From: Pseudomonas sp. ANT_H12B | Lineage (GTDB): Bacteria > Pseudomonadota > Gammaproteobacteria > Pseudomonadales > Pseudomonadaceae | Assembly (NCBI RefSeq): GCF_008369325.1 | Contig: NZ_VOBI01000004.1 | Coordinates: 248,001 to 312,000 of the forward strand | Direction of reading: 5' to 3' | Length of the DNA: 64,000 nucleotides | Part shown: one piece after another, positions 20,435-29,252 of the stretch | Position numbering within the stretch: position 1 is the stretch's first letter | Layout: each line of letters starts with the position of its first letter | Made by a program: the position numbers and the translations under genes | Notes under the pieces: generated by a model | Told to the model about the DNA's origin: nothing | The model's input: the letters and a program-made list of their open reading frames with translations, nothing else | The model's database searches: none

Positions 20435-20661
20435 GCGAACACCCCATTGTGTTGAGGTGTGAGGATTGGGTGATTCATGGCGCGTACCTTTTCGGCGAAT
20501 GGCCGGTAGCGCGTGTAACCACTTCCGGGCGGCCATGGTAGACCTCTGAGGCGATTCTGGTAACCGCCAATGGCCGATAAACCACCGTCCGTCACCATGA
20601 ATCCGTCAAGTCGCCAACAGATGCTTGACTTCTCTTTTTGAATCAGTAACATACAAGCCAT

Positions 20662-20737
<76 letters not shown>

Positions 20738-20858
20738 TACAAGGTTCCAGAGAAGTCTTCTAAAATCTCTGTAACCCCCGAAAAACCCGCCTTCTGGTGG
20801 GTTTTTTCGTTTTGGCGCTCGTCGGATTCCGGTGAATTCTGGTGGATTCCAACCGTTT

Positions 20859-21793
20859 TAAGGGTAGAGTTTGGGGTAAAGGTCACTTCGATAAAAGGGA
20901 GTACCCTTATGTCGCGCACCACTGCTCCACTCTCCGATTCCGCTTGCCGTTCGGCCAAGCCCACAGACCGCGCCTACAAGCTTTTCGACGGCGACGGCCT
21001 TTACCTTCTAGTCCAACCCAATGGCCGCAAAGGCTGGCGGCTCAGATACGTCAAACCTGATGGACGCGAAGGACTGACCTCGTTCGGTAACTACCCGGTC
21101 GTTGGCCTTGCCGATGCGCGCCGCAAGCGCTTGGAGGTCAAGCGAATGCTGGCGGATGGCATTGATCCCATAGGAGCCAAAAACCAAGCCAAGACGGAAG
21201 CCCTGATCAAAGGCCGCACCTTTGAAAGCGTTGCGCTGGACTGGCACACGGAAATGTCAGCCAAGTGGGCACCAGACTATTCCAAGACAGTGATGAGTCG
21301 CCTCAAAACCCACCTCTTCCCGCTGATCGGCACCCGCGCCATTGTCGACCTAGACACCCACGACCTTATGCAGCCCTTGGAAGCGATCAAGAAGCGCGGA
21401 ACGATAGACGTTGCTTTAAGGGTACAAAACTACCTGCAGAGCATCATGCGCGAGGCAAAGCGCCTCCGGCTTATCACCGTAAACCCTGCTTACGACCTCG
21501 AAGGCTCGATCAAAGCCCCGCGGGTCGTCCACCGCCCCGCTTTACCCTTATCGCGCTTACCTGAATTGCAAGAACGGATCGACACCTATAACGGCCGCGC
21601 ACTTACCCGGCTGACGGTCATGCTATCTCTGCATGTGTTTGTACGCTCCAGCGAACTGCGCTTCGCCCGCTGGAGCGAGTTCGACCTCAAGCGTGGCGTC
21701 TGGGAAATACCCGACACGCGGCCAGCGCTGGAAGGCGTACCCTTTTCCACAAGAGGTACGAAGATGGCAGGTGATATCCATCTTGTACCCTTA
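20859..21793. repeat. dispersed octamer TACCCTTA / TAAGGGTA, five exact copies
   Basis: Exact copies at 20859-20866 (TAAGGGTA), 20902-20909 (TACCCTTA, touching the integrase start codon), 21417-21424 (TAAGGGTA), 21543-21550 and 21786-21793 (TACCCTTA). A 7/8 match is at 21738-21745. Chance expectation is about 0.03 per kb on both strands. They may be integrase, excisionase or repressor binding sites. Confidence 0.6.
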
Positions 21794-22231
21794 TCGCCGC
21801 AAGCGGTCGCCCTGCTCGAGCAGATCCGCGAAATCACAGGCAAATTTGACTTGGTCTTCGCAGGCGACACCAATTCTTGGAAACCGATGTCCGAAAACAC
21901 TGTGAACAGCGCGCTTCGGAAGATGGGGTACGACACCAAAACCGAGATCTGCGGGCATGGCTTTCGTTCGATGGCCTGCAGCGCACTGATTGAGTCGGGT
22001 TTGTGGACGGATACAGCCATCGAGCGGCAGATGAGCCACAAGGAACGCAACAACGTCCGAGCGGCCTACATCCACAAGGCCGAGTTCATCGAGGAGCGCA
22101 GGCTGATCATGAACTGGTGGAGTCGGTACCTTGAGGCTAATCAGCAGGAGCATGTCAGCCCACGCGAATTCGCCAATCAGACGGGTGCGAACGTCACTCG
22201 ACTAAAAGCAAAACATGGCGCAACCGAGTAA
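20909..22231 (+). CDS. P4-type tyrosine integrase
   Basis: A 440-residue site-specific recombinase. The N-terminal DUF4102-like domain (residues about 5-90: LSDSACRSAKPTDRAYKLFD, then GLYLLVQPNG) is followed by a SAM-like core-binding domain and the catalytic domain. Catalytic candidates are Arg in VRSSELRFARW, His/Arg in GHGFRSMACSAL, His in MSHKERN and Tyr in AAYIHKAEFIEERR. I use ATG at 20909 with AAAGGGAG upstream, since the longer frame runs back into the tRNA. Its position 170 bp after tRNA-Asn fits island integration there. Five TACCCTTA octamers lie in and just before the gene. Confidence 0.93.
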   Translation: MSRTTAPLSDSACRSAKPTDRAYKLFDGDGLYLLVQPNGRKGWRLRYVKPDGREGLTSFGNYPVVGLADARRKRLEVKRMLADGIDPIGAKNQAKTEALIKGRTFESVALDWHTEMSAKWAPDYSKTVMSRLKTHLFPLIGTRAIVDLDTHDLMQPLEAIKKRGTIDVALRVQNYLQSIMREAKRLRLITVNPAYDLEGSIKAPRVVHRPALPLSRLPELQERIDTYNGRALTRLTVMLSLHVFVRSSELRFARWSEFDLKRGVWEIPDTRPALEGVPFSTRGTKMAGDIHLVPLSPQAVALLEQIREITGKFDLVFAGDTNSWKPMSENTVNSALRKMGYDTKTEICGHGFRSMACSALIESGLWTDTAIERQMSHKERNNVRAAYIHKAEFIEERRLIMNWWSRYLEANQQEHVSPREFANQTGANVTRLKAKHGATE

Positions 22232-22272
22232 GCGCTCGGTCTTCATATCTCGGTGATCCGCTTGTCCACGCG

Positions 22273-22317
22273 GGTCCATCCAAGCAGGGCTGCAAAGCCG
22301 CCCTGCTTGGATGGACC
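22273..22317. repeat. perfect 18-bp inverted repeat after the integrase gene
   Basis: GGTCCATCCAAGCAGGGC and its exact inverse complement are separated by nine bases, 41 bases after the integrase stop. No T-run follows, so it is a weak candidate for an intrinsic terminator. It could also be a recombination or protein-binding site. Confidence 0.8.
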
Positions 22318-23143
22318 TCACTTAAAAAATCTCAAAGCCCACGCAACCGTCTGCAGAAAACCACGGACTTCCAGAGGTGGATAATTTCATCCGCAGCCGC
22401 AGAATTCTCGAAAATTCGAGCCTTGACCCTACCTATCCGCAGGCGTAGAAAAGATCGTGCAAGCGCTGTCGTTGACAGCAACCCAGGTAGCCAGAACCTT
22501 TAAGGCTACGCCACACCGTGGTGGTTCTCCCCTAAGTGCGATTAGCGTCCGGCAGCTCGCACGGTCACTACCCATGTGATGGATGCCTACTTCTTCGCTT
22601 TGCCTACTGCGGCAAAACCCACCCTACCCAGCTGTCCTGCAGCAACCTATCCGCTTGGCCATTTCACTGCGCCAACCTGCGTCCGTCTCTTTCTTCCAGA
22701 AAGAGACGGACGCTCCTACCGCTGCTGCAGCCCAACTCGTACAAGGCTTTGCGGCATTCCCCTTCGTGACAATCGGCGTGACAAACACCGAATGCTCACC
22801 AGCAACAGCGATGCAGATGATGATGCCGCAGCCCACGGAATGGACTGCACCTGGCTGACAGTCAGGCATGCCCCAGTCATCGCATCCCTGCCATCACCCG
22901 ACTCAGGATCTCGCGGCGCTGGTTTAGTCAGCCAGCGCAGCCTCCACCCGCCCACTTCTTCGGAAGTGCTCAGAAGGCCAGATCATGAGATGCCCAAGCT
23001 CCCGGTCGTAAAGAGCCGCCAGTCCCACGTTAGTGGACAACCCTCACAGGTCGCAGGGGCCTTGATCCCTGATAACACTCAACATTCTTGGCGGGATGAC
23101 GTGGGGATGGTTTTAAAGGTTTGGCTTCGAGAGGAGTTTGATC
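22318..23143. other. gene-poor stretch between the two recombinase genes
   Basis: No open frame here looks coding: candidates lack a ribosome site and have unnatural composition. It holds a perfect hairpin (22679-22713) and a GAGGAG ribosome site at 23131-23136 for the next gene. Confidence 0.5.
22679..22713. repeat. perfect 16-bp hairpin
   Basis: GCGTCCGTCTCTTTCT, loop TCC, then its exact inverse complement. No T-run follows. The tight three-base loop favours cruciform or RNA hairpin formation. Confidence 0.8.
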
Positions 23144-24124
23144 ATGGCATTGGTAGGTAGACGGGACGGGCGAAATTTTGGATGGGGTCGGCAACTGAGC
23201 TATGCCGGGCCGCAGGCATTGTGCGATATGTTTGGCGGCGGGCATTACGGCACGGTCAAAGCACACAGTGATCGGTGGCAGGCGTTTGTGCGCTGGTGTC
23301 GGTCGGAGGATGGGCCAGGGGTTAACGATGCACGAAAAATTGATCGGCAGACCTTGCTGGACTACGCCGGGCATCTGCGGCAGCAAGTCGAACAAGGCGC
23401 TATCGGCATCGCCACCGCGCAAAATCGGTTGTCCAGCGTGAACCGAACCATGGCGGCGCTTCGCGGTGATCAGTATGTGAAAGTGCCGAGTCCGAGCAAG
23501 GCGCTGGGAATGCGGCGCACCAGTGTTCGTCGCTCGGTGCCGCAAGGCCAAGACCGCGAACACGTGAAGCGGATCATCGACGTGCTCTGCGAACACCAAA
23601 TGCCGCGCGCCGCGGCCATCGCGCAGCTGGCACGAGCCACCGGTATGCGCTTGCGCGAGGCCATTCTGGCCGACCTTCCACGCCTAAAACGTGAGGCCGA
23701 ACAATACGGCAAGATCAACATCCAGGATGGCACCAAAGGTGGTCGCTCAGGTGCGTCGGCACCTCGTTGGATTACGGTGGATGAGCATATTCGTGACGCG
23801 CTGAGGTTTGCCGAACAGGTCTCGCCCGACGGCAGCCGCAACCTGCTTGCACCGGATGAACGCTACCTCGATTTCCAACGGGGAGTCGTTCGTCCCGCAC
23901 GGATCATCCTCCATCAGCACAAGCTCAAAGGCTTCCACGAGTTACGAGCCGCCTATGCGTGCGAACGCTACGAGCACATGACTGGCCGTCTCGCCCCCAT
24001 CAATGGTGGCCGTTGCTATCAACTCGACCGACATCTCGATCGGAAGGCACGAGGCCAAGTCAGCTATGAGCTGGGGCACGGCCGTATCGACGTGGTGTCG
24101 GCTTACATTGGCGGTCGAACATGA
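23144..24124 (+). CDS. tyrosine recombinase, Integrase_1 type
   Basis: A 326-residue recombinase unlike the P4-type one. It starts MALVGRRDGRNFGWGRQLSYAG behind GAGGAG (7-base spacing); an in-frame TTG lies two codons earlier. The N-terminal SAM-like region runs to about residue 150. Catalytic candidates are Arg in GMRLREAIL, His-x-x-Arg in GFHELRAAYACERY, then GHGRIDVVSAYIGG with His and Tyr. Its stop overlaps the start of the next small gene by four bases (ATGA). A remnant of its N-terminal coding region appears again at about 41563-41622. Confidence 0.88.
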   Translation: MALVGRRDGRNFGWGRQLSYAGPQALCDMFGGGHYGTVKAHSDRWQAFVRWCRSEDGPGVNDARKIDRQTLLDYAGHLRQQVEQGAIGIATAQNRLSSVNRTMAALRGDQYVKVPSPSKALGMRRTSVRRSVPQGQDREHVKRIIDVLCEHQMPRAAAIAQLARATGMRLREAILADLPRLKREAEQYGKINIQDGTKGGRSGASAPRWITVDEHIRDALRFAEQVSPDGSRNLLAPDERYLDFQRGVVRPARIILHQHKLKGFHELRAAYACERYEHMTGRLAPINGGRCYQLDRHLDRKARGQVSYELGHGRIDVVSAYIGGRT

Positions 24125-24396
24125 GCCAACCATTTGATATGGAGCTGTTCCTGGCCGGCGTTCTGACCGGGTCGCATTCCACACGCCAACGCCACCTTCG
24201 TCAGGCGGAGGCTATCCAAACAGCAATCGCTGAGCGCTGGCAACGCGACAATCCATGGACTTGGCAGAGAAAACATCTTGCGTGGTTTTTAAATCACCAC
24301 CTAAACCAGCGCACTGACTCGACGCGCTATTACTATTTGCTGACCATGCAATTACTCACTTATCGCCTAGGAAAATCCTGGCAGTTCAACCGTTAA
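24121..24396 (+). CDS. small protein coupled to the recombinase
   Basis: A 91-residue hydrophilic protein starting MSQPFDMELFLAGVLTGSHS and rich in Arg, Gln, Trp and Tyr (TRQRHLRQAEAI, NPWTWQRKHLAWFLNHHLNQ). The ATGA overlap with the recombinase indicates translational coupling. I recognise no domain. Size, charge and context suggest a recombination accessory or directionality factor, which is inference only. Confidence 0.75.
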   Translation: MSQPFDMELFLAGVLTGSHSTRQRHLRQAEAIQTAIAERWQRDNPWTWQRKHLAWFLNHHLNQRTDSTRYYYLLTMQLLTYRLGKSWQFNR

Positions 24397-24518
24397 GCGA
24401 AGGTCAGAAAACGGCCAAAAGCAGACGATTACGATTGGATTTTTACTCCGCCATCAGTGATGGAAAAAGGCGCCTTTTCGGCCAATGCCAGTCAGTTAAG
24501 GGCAAATCGGACATGTAT

Positions 24519-24576
24519 GAGCCAGGCTTGCCGGCGAAGGCGTCCGTAAGAGCGCTTTCGCCGGCAAGCCTGGCTC
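24519..24576. repeat. inverted repeat, REP type
   Basis: GAGCCAGGCTTGCCGGCGAA and its exact inverse complement (20-base arms) are separated by 18 bases. This GCCAGGCTTGCCGGC-class REP is common in fluorescent Pseudomonas and lies between the recombinase unit and the oxidoreductase gene. Confidence 0.88.
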
Positions 24577-24638
24577 CAACGAAAAGCGGTTTGCTCGCTT
24601 AACTGCCTGGCATTAGCCTTTTCGACGCCTTAAAGTTA

Positions 24639-25649
24639 TTAAGCGATCTTGATGACCACTTTCCCAAACGCACCCCTGGCGAGATGCTCGTAGGCTTCAC
24701 GTGCCTGTTCAAATGGATAGACATGATCGATGACAGGTCGGATCTTGTGTTCGTTCAAGAATGCATTCATTCGGTCAAACGACGAGCGCGGTGCTACGGC
24801 GATACCGCGAATGGTTGTCTGGCGAAAGATGAGTGGCATCAGATTCAGTTGGACGGTTTGCCCAGTCAAAAATCCAATCTGCGCAATGCGACCGGCTGCC
24901 TTGGTGGCCGCGACAGACTGGTTGATGCCGCTGCCGCCCGCCACATCAAGCAGCAGGTCGACGCCTTTGCCCTCGGTCAGCTTCAGCACTTCTTCTTCCC
25001 AGTTTGGCGTGCTTCGGTAGTTGATCCCAGCCACGGCCCCCAGGCCCTTGACGGTTTGCAGATTCTGGTCGCTGCTGGAGGTCGCGAGGACCTTCGCGCC
25101 AAGCGCCGTAGCGATTTGCACAGCAAAAATGGACACGCCGCCGGTGCCCTGGACCAGCACGGTTTGCCCCGGCTGAATGTGTCCGAAATCGACCAGCGAA
25201 TACCACGCCGTGAGCGCCGCAATGGGCAAGGTGGCCGCCTCCTCGTCGCTCATGTTGTCCGGCGCACCCACGGCGCTGTCCTCGTGGATGATCATGTATT
25301 CAGCCAACCCGCCGGGCAGCGGAGAGCCGAAGCAGTAATCGGGTTCATGTGGGCCTGGTTCACCGTCCAGCCACCGGGAGTACAGGTGCGAATTGACCCG
25401 ATCACCCACCTTGAAGCGCGTGACACCGTCGCCGAGCGCAACCACAGTGCCGGCGGCGTCGCTGACCGGGATCAGGTTTTTCGGAACCTTGTGCGGCTCA
25501 TAGATGCCATCGACGATGGCTTTGTCGCGAAAGTTGAGCGAGACGGCGCCGACTTTTACCAGCAGCTCGCCAGCCTTTGGTTCAGGGGTCGAAACTTCAC
25601 TCATCTGAAGATTGTTGAGTCCGAAATCTTTCAGTAACCAAGCCTTCAT
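24639..25649 (-). CDS. zinc-type alcohol dehydrogenase-like / quinone oxidoreductase
   Basis: A 336-residue MDR-superfamily protein. It starts MKAWLLKDFGLNNLQMSEV behind GGAG (25649); an in-frame TTG upstream is not used. The GroES-like fold covers residues 1-130. The NAD(P)-binding motif is VLVQGTGGVSIFAVQIATAL near residue 165, with a loop variant of GxGxxG. I see no structural-zinc Cys cluster, so it is closer to NADPH-dependent oxidoreductases. It is divergent from a LysR gene, which probably controls it. Confidence 0.87.
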   Translation of the reverse strand: MKAWLLKDFGLNNLQMSEVSTPEPKAGELLVKVGAVSLNFRDKAIVDGIYEPHKVPKNLIPVSDAAGTVVALGDGVTRFKVGDRVNSHLYSRWLDGEPGPHEPDYCFGSPLPGGLAEYMIIHEDSAVGAPDNMSDEEAATLPIAALTAWYSLVDFGHIQPGQTVLVQGTGGVSIFAVQIATALGAKVLATSSSDQNLQTVKGLGAVAGINYRSTPNWEEEVLKLTEGKGVDLLLDVAGGSGINQSVAATKAAGRIAQIGFLTGQTVQLNLMPLIFRQTTIRGIAVAPRSSFDRMNAFLNEHKIRPVIDHVYPFEQAREAYEHLARGAFGKVVIKIA

Positions 25650-25828
25650 TGCGATCTCCAAAAAACGTAGTCAGGGGTGGCACGACTTGAACCTGTTGTG
25701 CCCTGAACCCATGATTGGCTTTTATTGAGGCGCAATAAATGCACGAAAAATGACATGTTTGTTGTATTTACAGGCAACAAACGTCACGTTCGCATGAGGT
25801 CAACAGCGCAGGCTGCAGAGGAAAGGTC

Positions 25829-26743
25829 ATGGAACTGCTTCAATCGATGCAACTGTTCGCCCGGCTTGCCGAACTCGGCAGTTTCACCAAAGCTGCCGAA
25901 TCGCTGGATATCGGGCGTCCGCAAGTCACCCGGTACATTCAGGAGCTGGAGATGTCATTGGGTGTGCGCCTGTTCCAGCGCACCACGCGAAAGGTGACGC
26001 TCACCGCAGAAGGTGAGCGTTTCTACGAGCGAGTGCAGGACATTCTCGGAAGCGTCTCCGCTGCGACCTCCATGTTTGACCGATCCAGAATGACCCTGGA
26101 GGGGCGACTGCGTATCGATATACCGACCGCCTTTGCCCAGGTTGAATTCATGGAAAGCCTGAAAGCGTTTACCACCGCTTTCCCGAGAATCAGCATGGTG
26201 CTGGGCGTCACCGACAGGACCGTTGATCTGGTGGGAGAAGGCATTGATTGCGCGTTGCGCATCGGCGAGCTACCGGATTCAACCTTGATCGCGCGCCCTG
26301 TTGGCGTAGCGACAATGGTGACTTGCGCCGCCCCCCAATACCTTCATGACCACGGCGAACCCGAAACGCTGGAGGATCTGAATTCACATCAAGGCGTCAA
26401 CTTCCTGTCCGGACAAAGCAACAGGACACTGCCGTGGCACTTCTCGGTTGGGGGCAAGGACAGGGCTTATACCAGCAACGCCGGAATCACCGTTACGGAG
26501 TCAAACGCGTACGTGCAATGTGGCGCGGCAGGGTTCGGAATCATTCAAGCACCGGGCATTGCGGTAAGCCAATACCTGAACAGCGGCGCCTTGGTGGAGA
26601 TTCTAAGACCCTATCGCCCTGCCCCTCGTCCTGTGACGGTGCTGTACCCAAGCCGGACGCACCTGGCGCCGCAGGTACAAGTTTTTATTGAATGGTTGCA
26701 AGAGCGTTTTCCGCAGCTCCATTCTGACTGGCTGGAACAATAG
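25829..26743 (+). CDS. LysR-family regulator, divergent from the oxidoreductase
   Basis: A 304-residue LysR protein. The N-terminal winged HTH is MELLQSMQLFARLAELGSFT, then DIGRPQVTRYIQELEMSLGV. The effector domain continues to about residue 295. Its DIGRPQV recognition helix resembles the CrgA-type subgroup, whose members often sit divergent to oxidoreductases. The 179-bp gap between the two genes is AT-rich and would hold the operator. Confidence 0.9.
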   Translation: MELLQSMQLFARLAELGSFTKAAESLDIGRPQVTRYIQELEMSLGVRLFQRTTRKVTLTAEGERFYERVQDILGSVSAATSMFDRSRMTLEGRLRIDIPTAFAQVEFMESLKAFTTAFPRISMVLGVTDRTVDLVGEGIDCALRIGELPDSTLIARPVGVATMVTCAAPQYLHDHGEPETLEDLNSHQGVNFLSGQSNRTLPWHFSVGGKDRAYTSNAGITVTESNAYVQCGAAGFGIIQAPGIAVSQYLNSGALVEILRPYRPAPRPVTVLYPSRTHLAPQVQVFIEWLQERFPQLHSDWLEQ

Positions 26744-26761
26744 GCGATCAAGAAATCTGTG

Positions 26762-26867
26762 CCGTCAATGGCTGCAACTTGGCCATACGAAGCTTGAAAG
26801 CACCGTCAGATACCTCGGAATTGAGGTCGATGATGCACTTGAAATGGCGGAACAGACGGAAGTCTAA
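26762..26867 (+). pseudogene. 3' scar of a tyrosine recombinase gene (copy 1)
   Basis: The frame reads LQLGHTKLESTVRYLGIEV, then DDALEMAEQTEV and a stop, the C-terminal end of a phage-type integrase with the catalytic His (LGH) and Tyr (VRYLG). No start or upstream catalytic part exists here. A second, longer scar of the same gene lies at 35249-35454 in the same orientation, so the two bracket the oxidase module. Confidence 0.8.
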
Positions 26868-27175
26868 ATTTCCACCGCGACGGTCGAGGCTAGACCGTCG
26901 CTGTCAGGCCAAAAACAGTCAGTCCCAGCCGTTAAAAGCTCATCATTTGACCCTCTCGATATCGGTCATCTTCCAGCTTTTTGAATATCGAGCCCGCTCC
27001 TGTGCTCGGAAGTGGGTTTTCACGTACCTGAACTGACGTTTCAACAACGTACTCGAAGTCGCAAAAGCGCATCTGGCTCATGGGCAGCTCGCTCAGGTAG
27101 TGAGGACGTACTTCAGCACATACGAGGACCTATTCGGAGAGTCCTTAGTGCAAGCGTTGCGCTGGCCGAGGACAT
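26868..27175. other. spacer with homology to the post-recombinase sequence at 35.46 kb
   Basis: GTCGCTGTCAGGCCAAAAACAG near 26897 resembles GTCGCTATCGGCCAGAAGCAG near 35481, so the duplication extends past the recombinase stop. From about 27050 an open stretch reads VLEVAKAHLAHGQLAQVV, then RTYFSTYEDLFGESL, and could be a gene remnant cut by the oxidase module. No intact gene. Confidence 0.45.
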
Positions 27176-29182
27176 TCATATCCCGGGCTCTACCGGGTTA
27201 CGCTCGACTACATTTCTCACGCTCGGCAAAACACGCAGGCTGGCATAGCTTCGCTCATCGCCATCGAGCTGCAGTGAAGCTGAGCGTACGTGCAGGTAGT
27301 AGGCGCCAACCTTTTTCAAGTACAGCGGCGCTTCATAGATACCCGCCTCGACTTCTTGGGCAACGGCGACCTCCGGCCACGAGGATGGTGCCAGAAAGTA
27401 GCGAATCTGCAGATCTTTGATCCCGCCCCAGGGGGCTCCGCTTCCACCCCGGACCACGCGTAAGCGCGCCATGACCGGTTCGTTGCCAACGGGTACGGTT
27501 GGCGAGTCGAAAAGGAACTCAATCTGGACGTGGGCCCGCAGTTTCTCCAGTTCGGGGTTCTGACGTACCACGGTGCTGAAGCAGTGAGTCATCTCCGGCT
27601 GGTTGAGCATAAAGGCCACATCGAGCTTGCCGGCAGCCGGTAGTTTGACCCGCGCACCGAATACACCCGGGCGCAATTCGCGCAAGCTGCGATCAATGAC
27701 CAAGGCCGCTCTTGAGGTATGGCCGCGGTTGAGGTATCCCGACATTGGCGCGTTCATCCCTTCCATATAAAAGTACGCAGTGTTGTCCACCGGGTTGACC
27801 ACAAACACTGCCGCCTCGTCCCGCGCTGGGGTCAGGCTGTCAGCCAGCGGCAGGTTACCAGCCAGTTTGGGGGCGGACGGGCCCGCTTCGAAGGCCTGTA
27901 CAATGGGCTGCTTGCCTTGCCCCATCGAGGCGAGGTTGATCATGCTAACCCGTGACGAAGCCAGCCCACGGACATAGGCGTAGGCTCGGGTGAATATCAG
28001 TTGGTAGGGCTCAGCGCTGACCTGCAGTGTGTGGATCAGTTGGTCGTTGCCTGCATCGATCACCAGGGCACTGTCCTCCAGAAGATTGAGGACCAGGCCG
28101 TAGCGGCCATCCGGGGTAAAACGCATCGGCCCCAAGCCTTGGCCAGCCTCAATCACCTTACGCACAGTCAGGCTGCGGGCGTCGATGACGCTGATAGTCC
28201 CAACCTTGCCGTCAGCAACGTAAACCGCCCGGGCCAATGATGAATAGGCAACCGACAGCGGGTTCGGACCGGTAGGGATGTCGCGCAGATGGCGTCGCTC
28301 GGCGATGTCGAACACGCTCAGGGTGCCGCTGTCGCGATTGCTGACGAAGGCGTACCGGGAGTCCTCGCTGAAGGCGATCTCATGATGGCCGCGACCGGTT
28401 GGCACATTGAAGACAGTCTCCAGCGTCCGCGTGTCAATCACGGTCACTCCACTGTTCGCCTCGTCAGTAGCGTTGTTGCCGACCCACAGGTAGTGGCCGT
28501 CGGGCTGCAGGGCAACGCGCACGGGGTTGCGACCGGCGGAAACATAGCGCAGCACCTGGAAACTGTCGGTGTCGATCACGGCGATTTCGTCCGCATCCGG
28601 CAGAGAAACGTACAGGCGCTTATTGTCCTGACTGGCAACCCAGTCCATGGGCGTACGCTTGAGCGCAATACGACTCAGGGTGCTGGTGATGCCACCGACC
28701 GAGATCGACGGGTCGATCACCGAGATACTCGGGTCCTTGTTCAGCAGCAACAGGTAATAGCTGTTCAAGTCGAGCAACGGCCGCGCGCCCATTACACCTT
28801 TGAGGTAAACGCCGATACGCGCCTTGCAATCGAGTTGCCGACCATCGCGAGCGGCCCCCTCACGCACCTGTGCCGGGTCCATCCAGACACCCGGCGCCAG
28901 GCCCGCGAGTGGCTGGCCGGTGGCCGCGCTGCTGATATGAAATCGCACATCCGCCAGCGTACCTTCGGTGAGCTGACCGTCGGGGCTCAGTGGTAACAGC
29001 TCGAACTCAATCGCCACACCGTCGCGCACCAGCCGCTGACGATCACTGGACGAAGGCTCATCGAGCGCAGGGGACGCTACTGCCCCCTGCTCGTTACCCT
29101 GCCCGCCAAGACAGAGGCCCGCCTCCGCCAGCAGCGCGACTGAAATGATTACAGCCATCCAACGCTTGCGTACAGCTTCCAT
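27176..29182 (-). CDS. exported YVTN-type beta-propeller protein (YncE-like)
   Basis: A 668-residue protein with an N-terminal signal region (VRKRWMAVIISVALLAEAGL). A beta-propeller of YVTN-family repeats covers about residues 165-440: KRLYVSLPDADEIAVIDTD, YLWVGNN, YAFVSNRDSGTLSVFDI and AVYVADGKVGTISVIDA. The C-terminal 200 residues form an all-beta region ending VRNVVERNPVEPGI. It lies 70 bp downstream of the giant multicopper oxidase on the same strand, so one operon is likely. Role unknown; an electron-transfer or assembly partner of the oxidase would fit the context. Confidence 0.85.
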   Translation of the reverse strand: MEAVRKRWMAVIISVALLAEAGLCLGGQGNEQGAVASPALDEPSSSDRQRLVRDGVAIEFELLPLSPDGQLTEGTLADVRFHISSAATGQPLAGLAPGVWMDPAQVREGAARDGRQLDCKARIGVYLKGVMGARPLLDLNSYYLLLLNKDPSISVIDPSISVGGITSTLSRIALKRTPMDWVASQDNKRLYVSLPDADEIAVIDTDSFQVLRYVSAGRNPVRVALQPDGHYLWVGNNATDEANSGVTVIDTRTLETVFNVPTGRGHHEIAFSEDSRYAFVSNRDSGTLSVFDIAERRHLRDIPTGPNPLSVAYSSLARAVYVADGKVGTISVIDARSLTVRKVIEAGQGLGPMRFTPDGRYGLVLNLLEDSALVIDAGNDQLIHTLQVSAEPYQLIFTRAYAYVRGLASSRVSMINLASMGQGKQPIVQAFEAGPSAPKLAGNLPLADSLTPARDEAAVFVVNPVDNTAYFYMEGMNAPMSGYLNRGHTSRAALVIDRSLRELRPGVFGARVKLPAAGKLDVAFMLNQPEMTHCFSTVVRQNPELEKLRAHVQIEFLFDSPTVPVGNEPVMARLRVVRGGSGAPWGGIKDLQIRYFLAPSSWPEVAVAQEVEAGIYEAPLYLKKVGAYYLHVRSASLQLDGDERSYASLRVLPSVRNVVERNPVEPGI

Positions 29183-29252
29183 CGCTCGACCCTCCGTGCT
29201 CGAATACCAGACTCCCCTGCATCACCGGGGCGTAAGTCATTCATCGGAACCA

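Noticed and set aside
22576..23160. A 194-codon open frame between the two recombinase genes
   Set aside because: It spans a perfect hairpin, has unnatural amino-acid composition and no ribosome site, and runs into the real recombinase start in another frame.
26779..27036. An 85-codon plus-strand frame after the LysR gene
   Set aside because: It is out of frame with the recombinase scar that occupies the same DNA and has no ribosome site.
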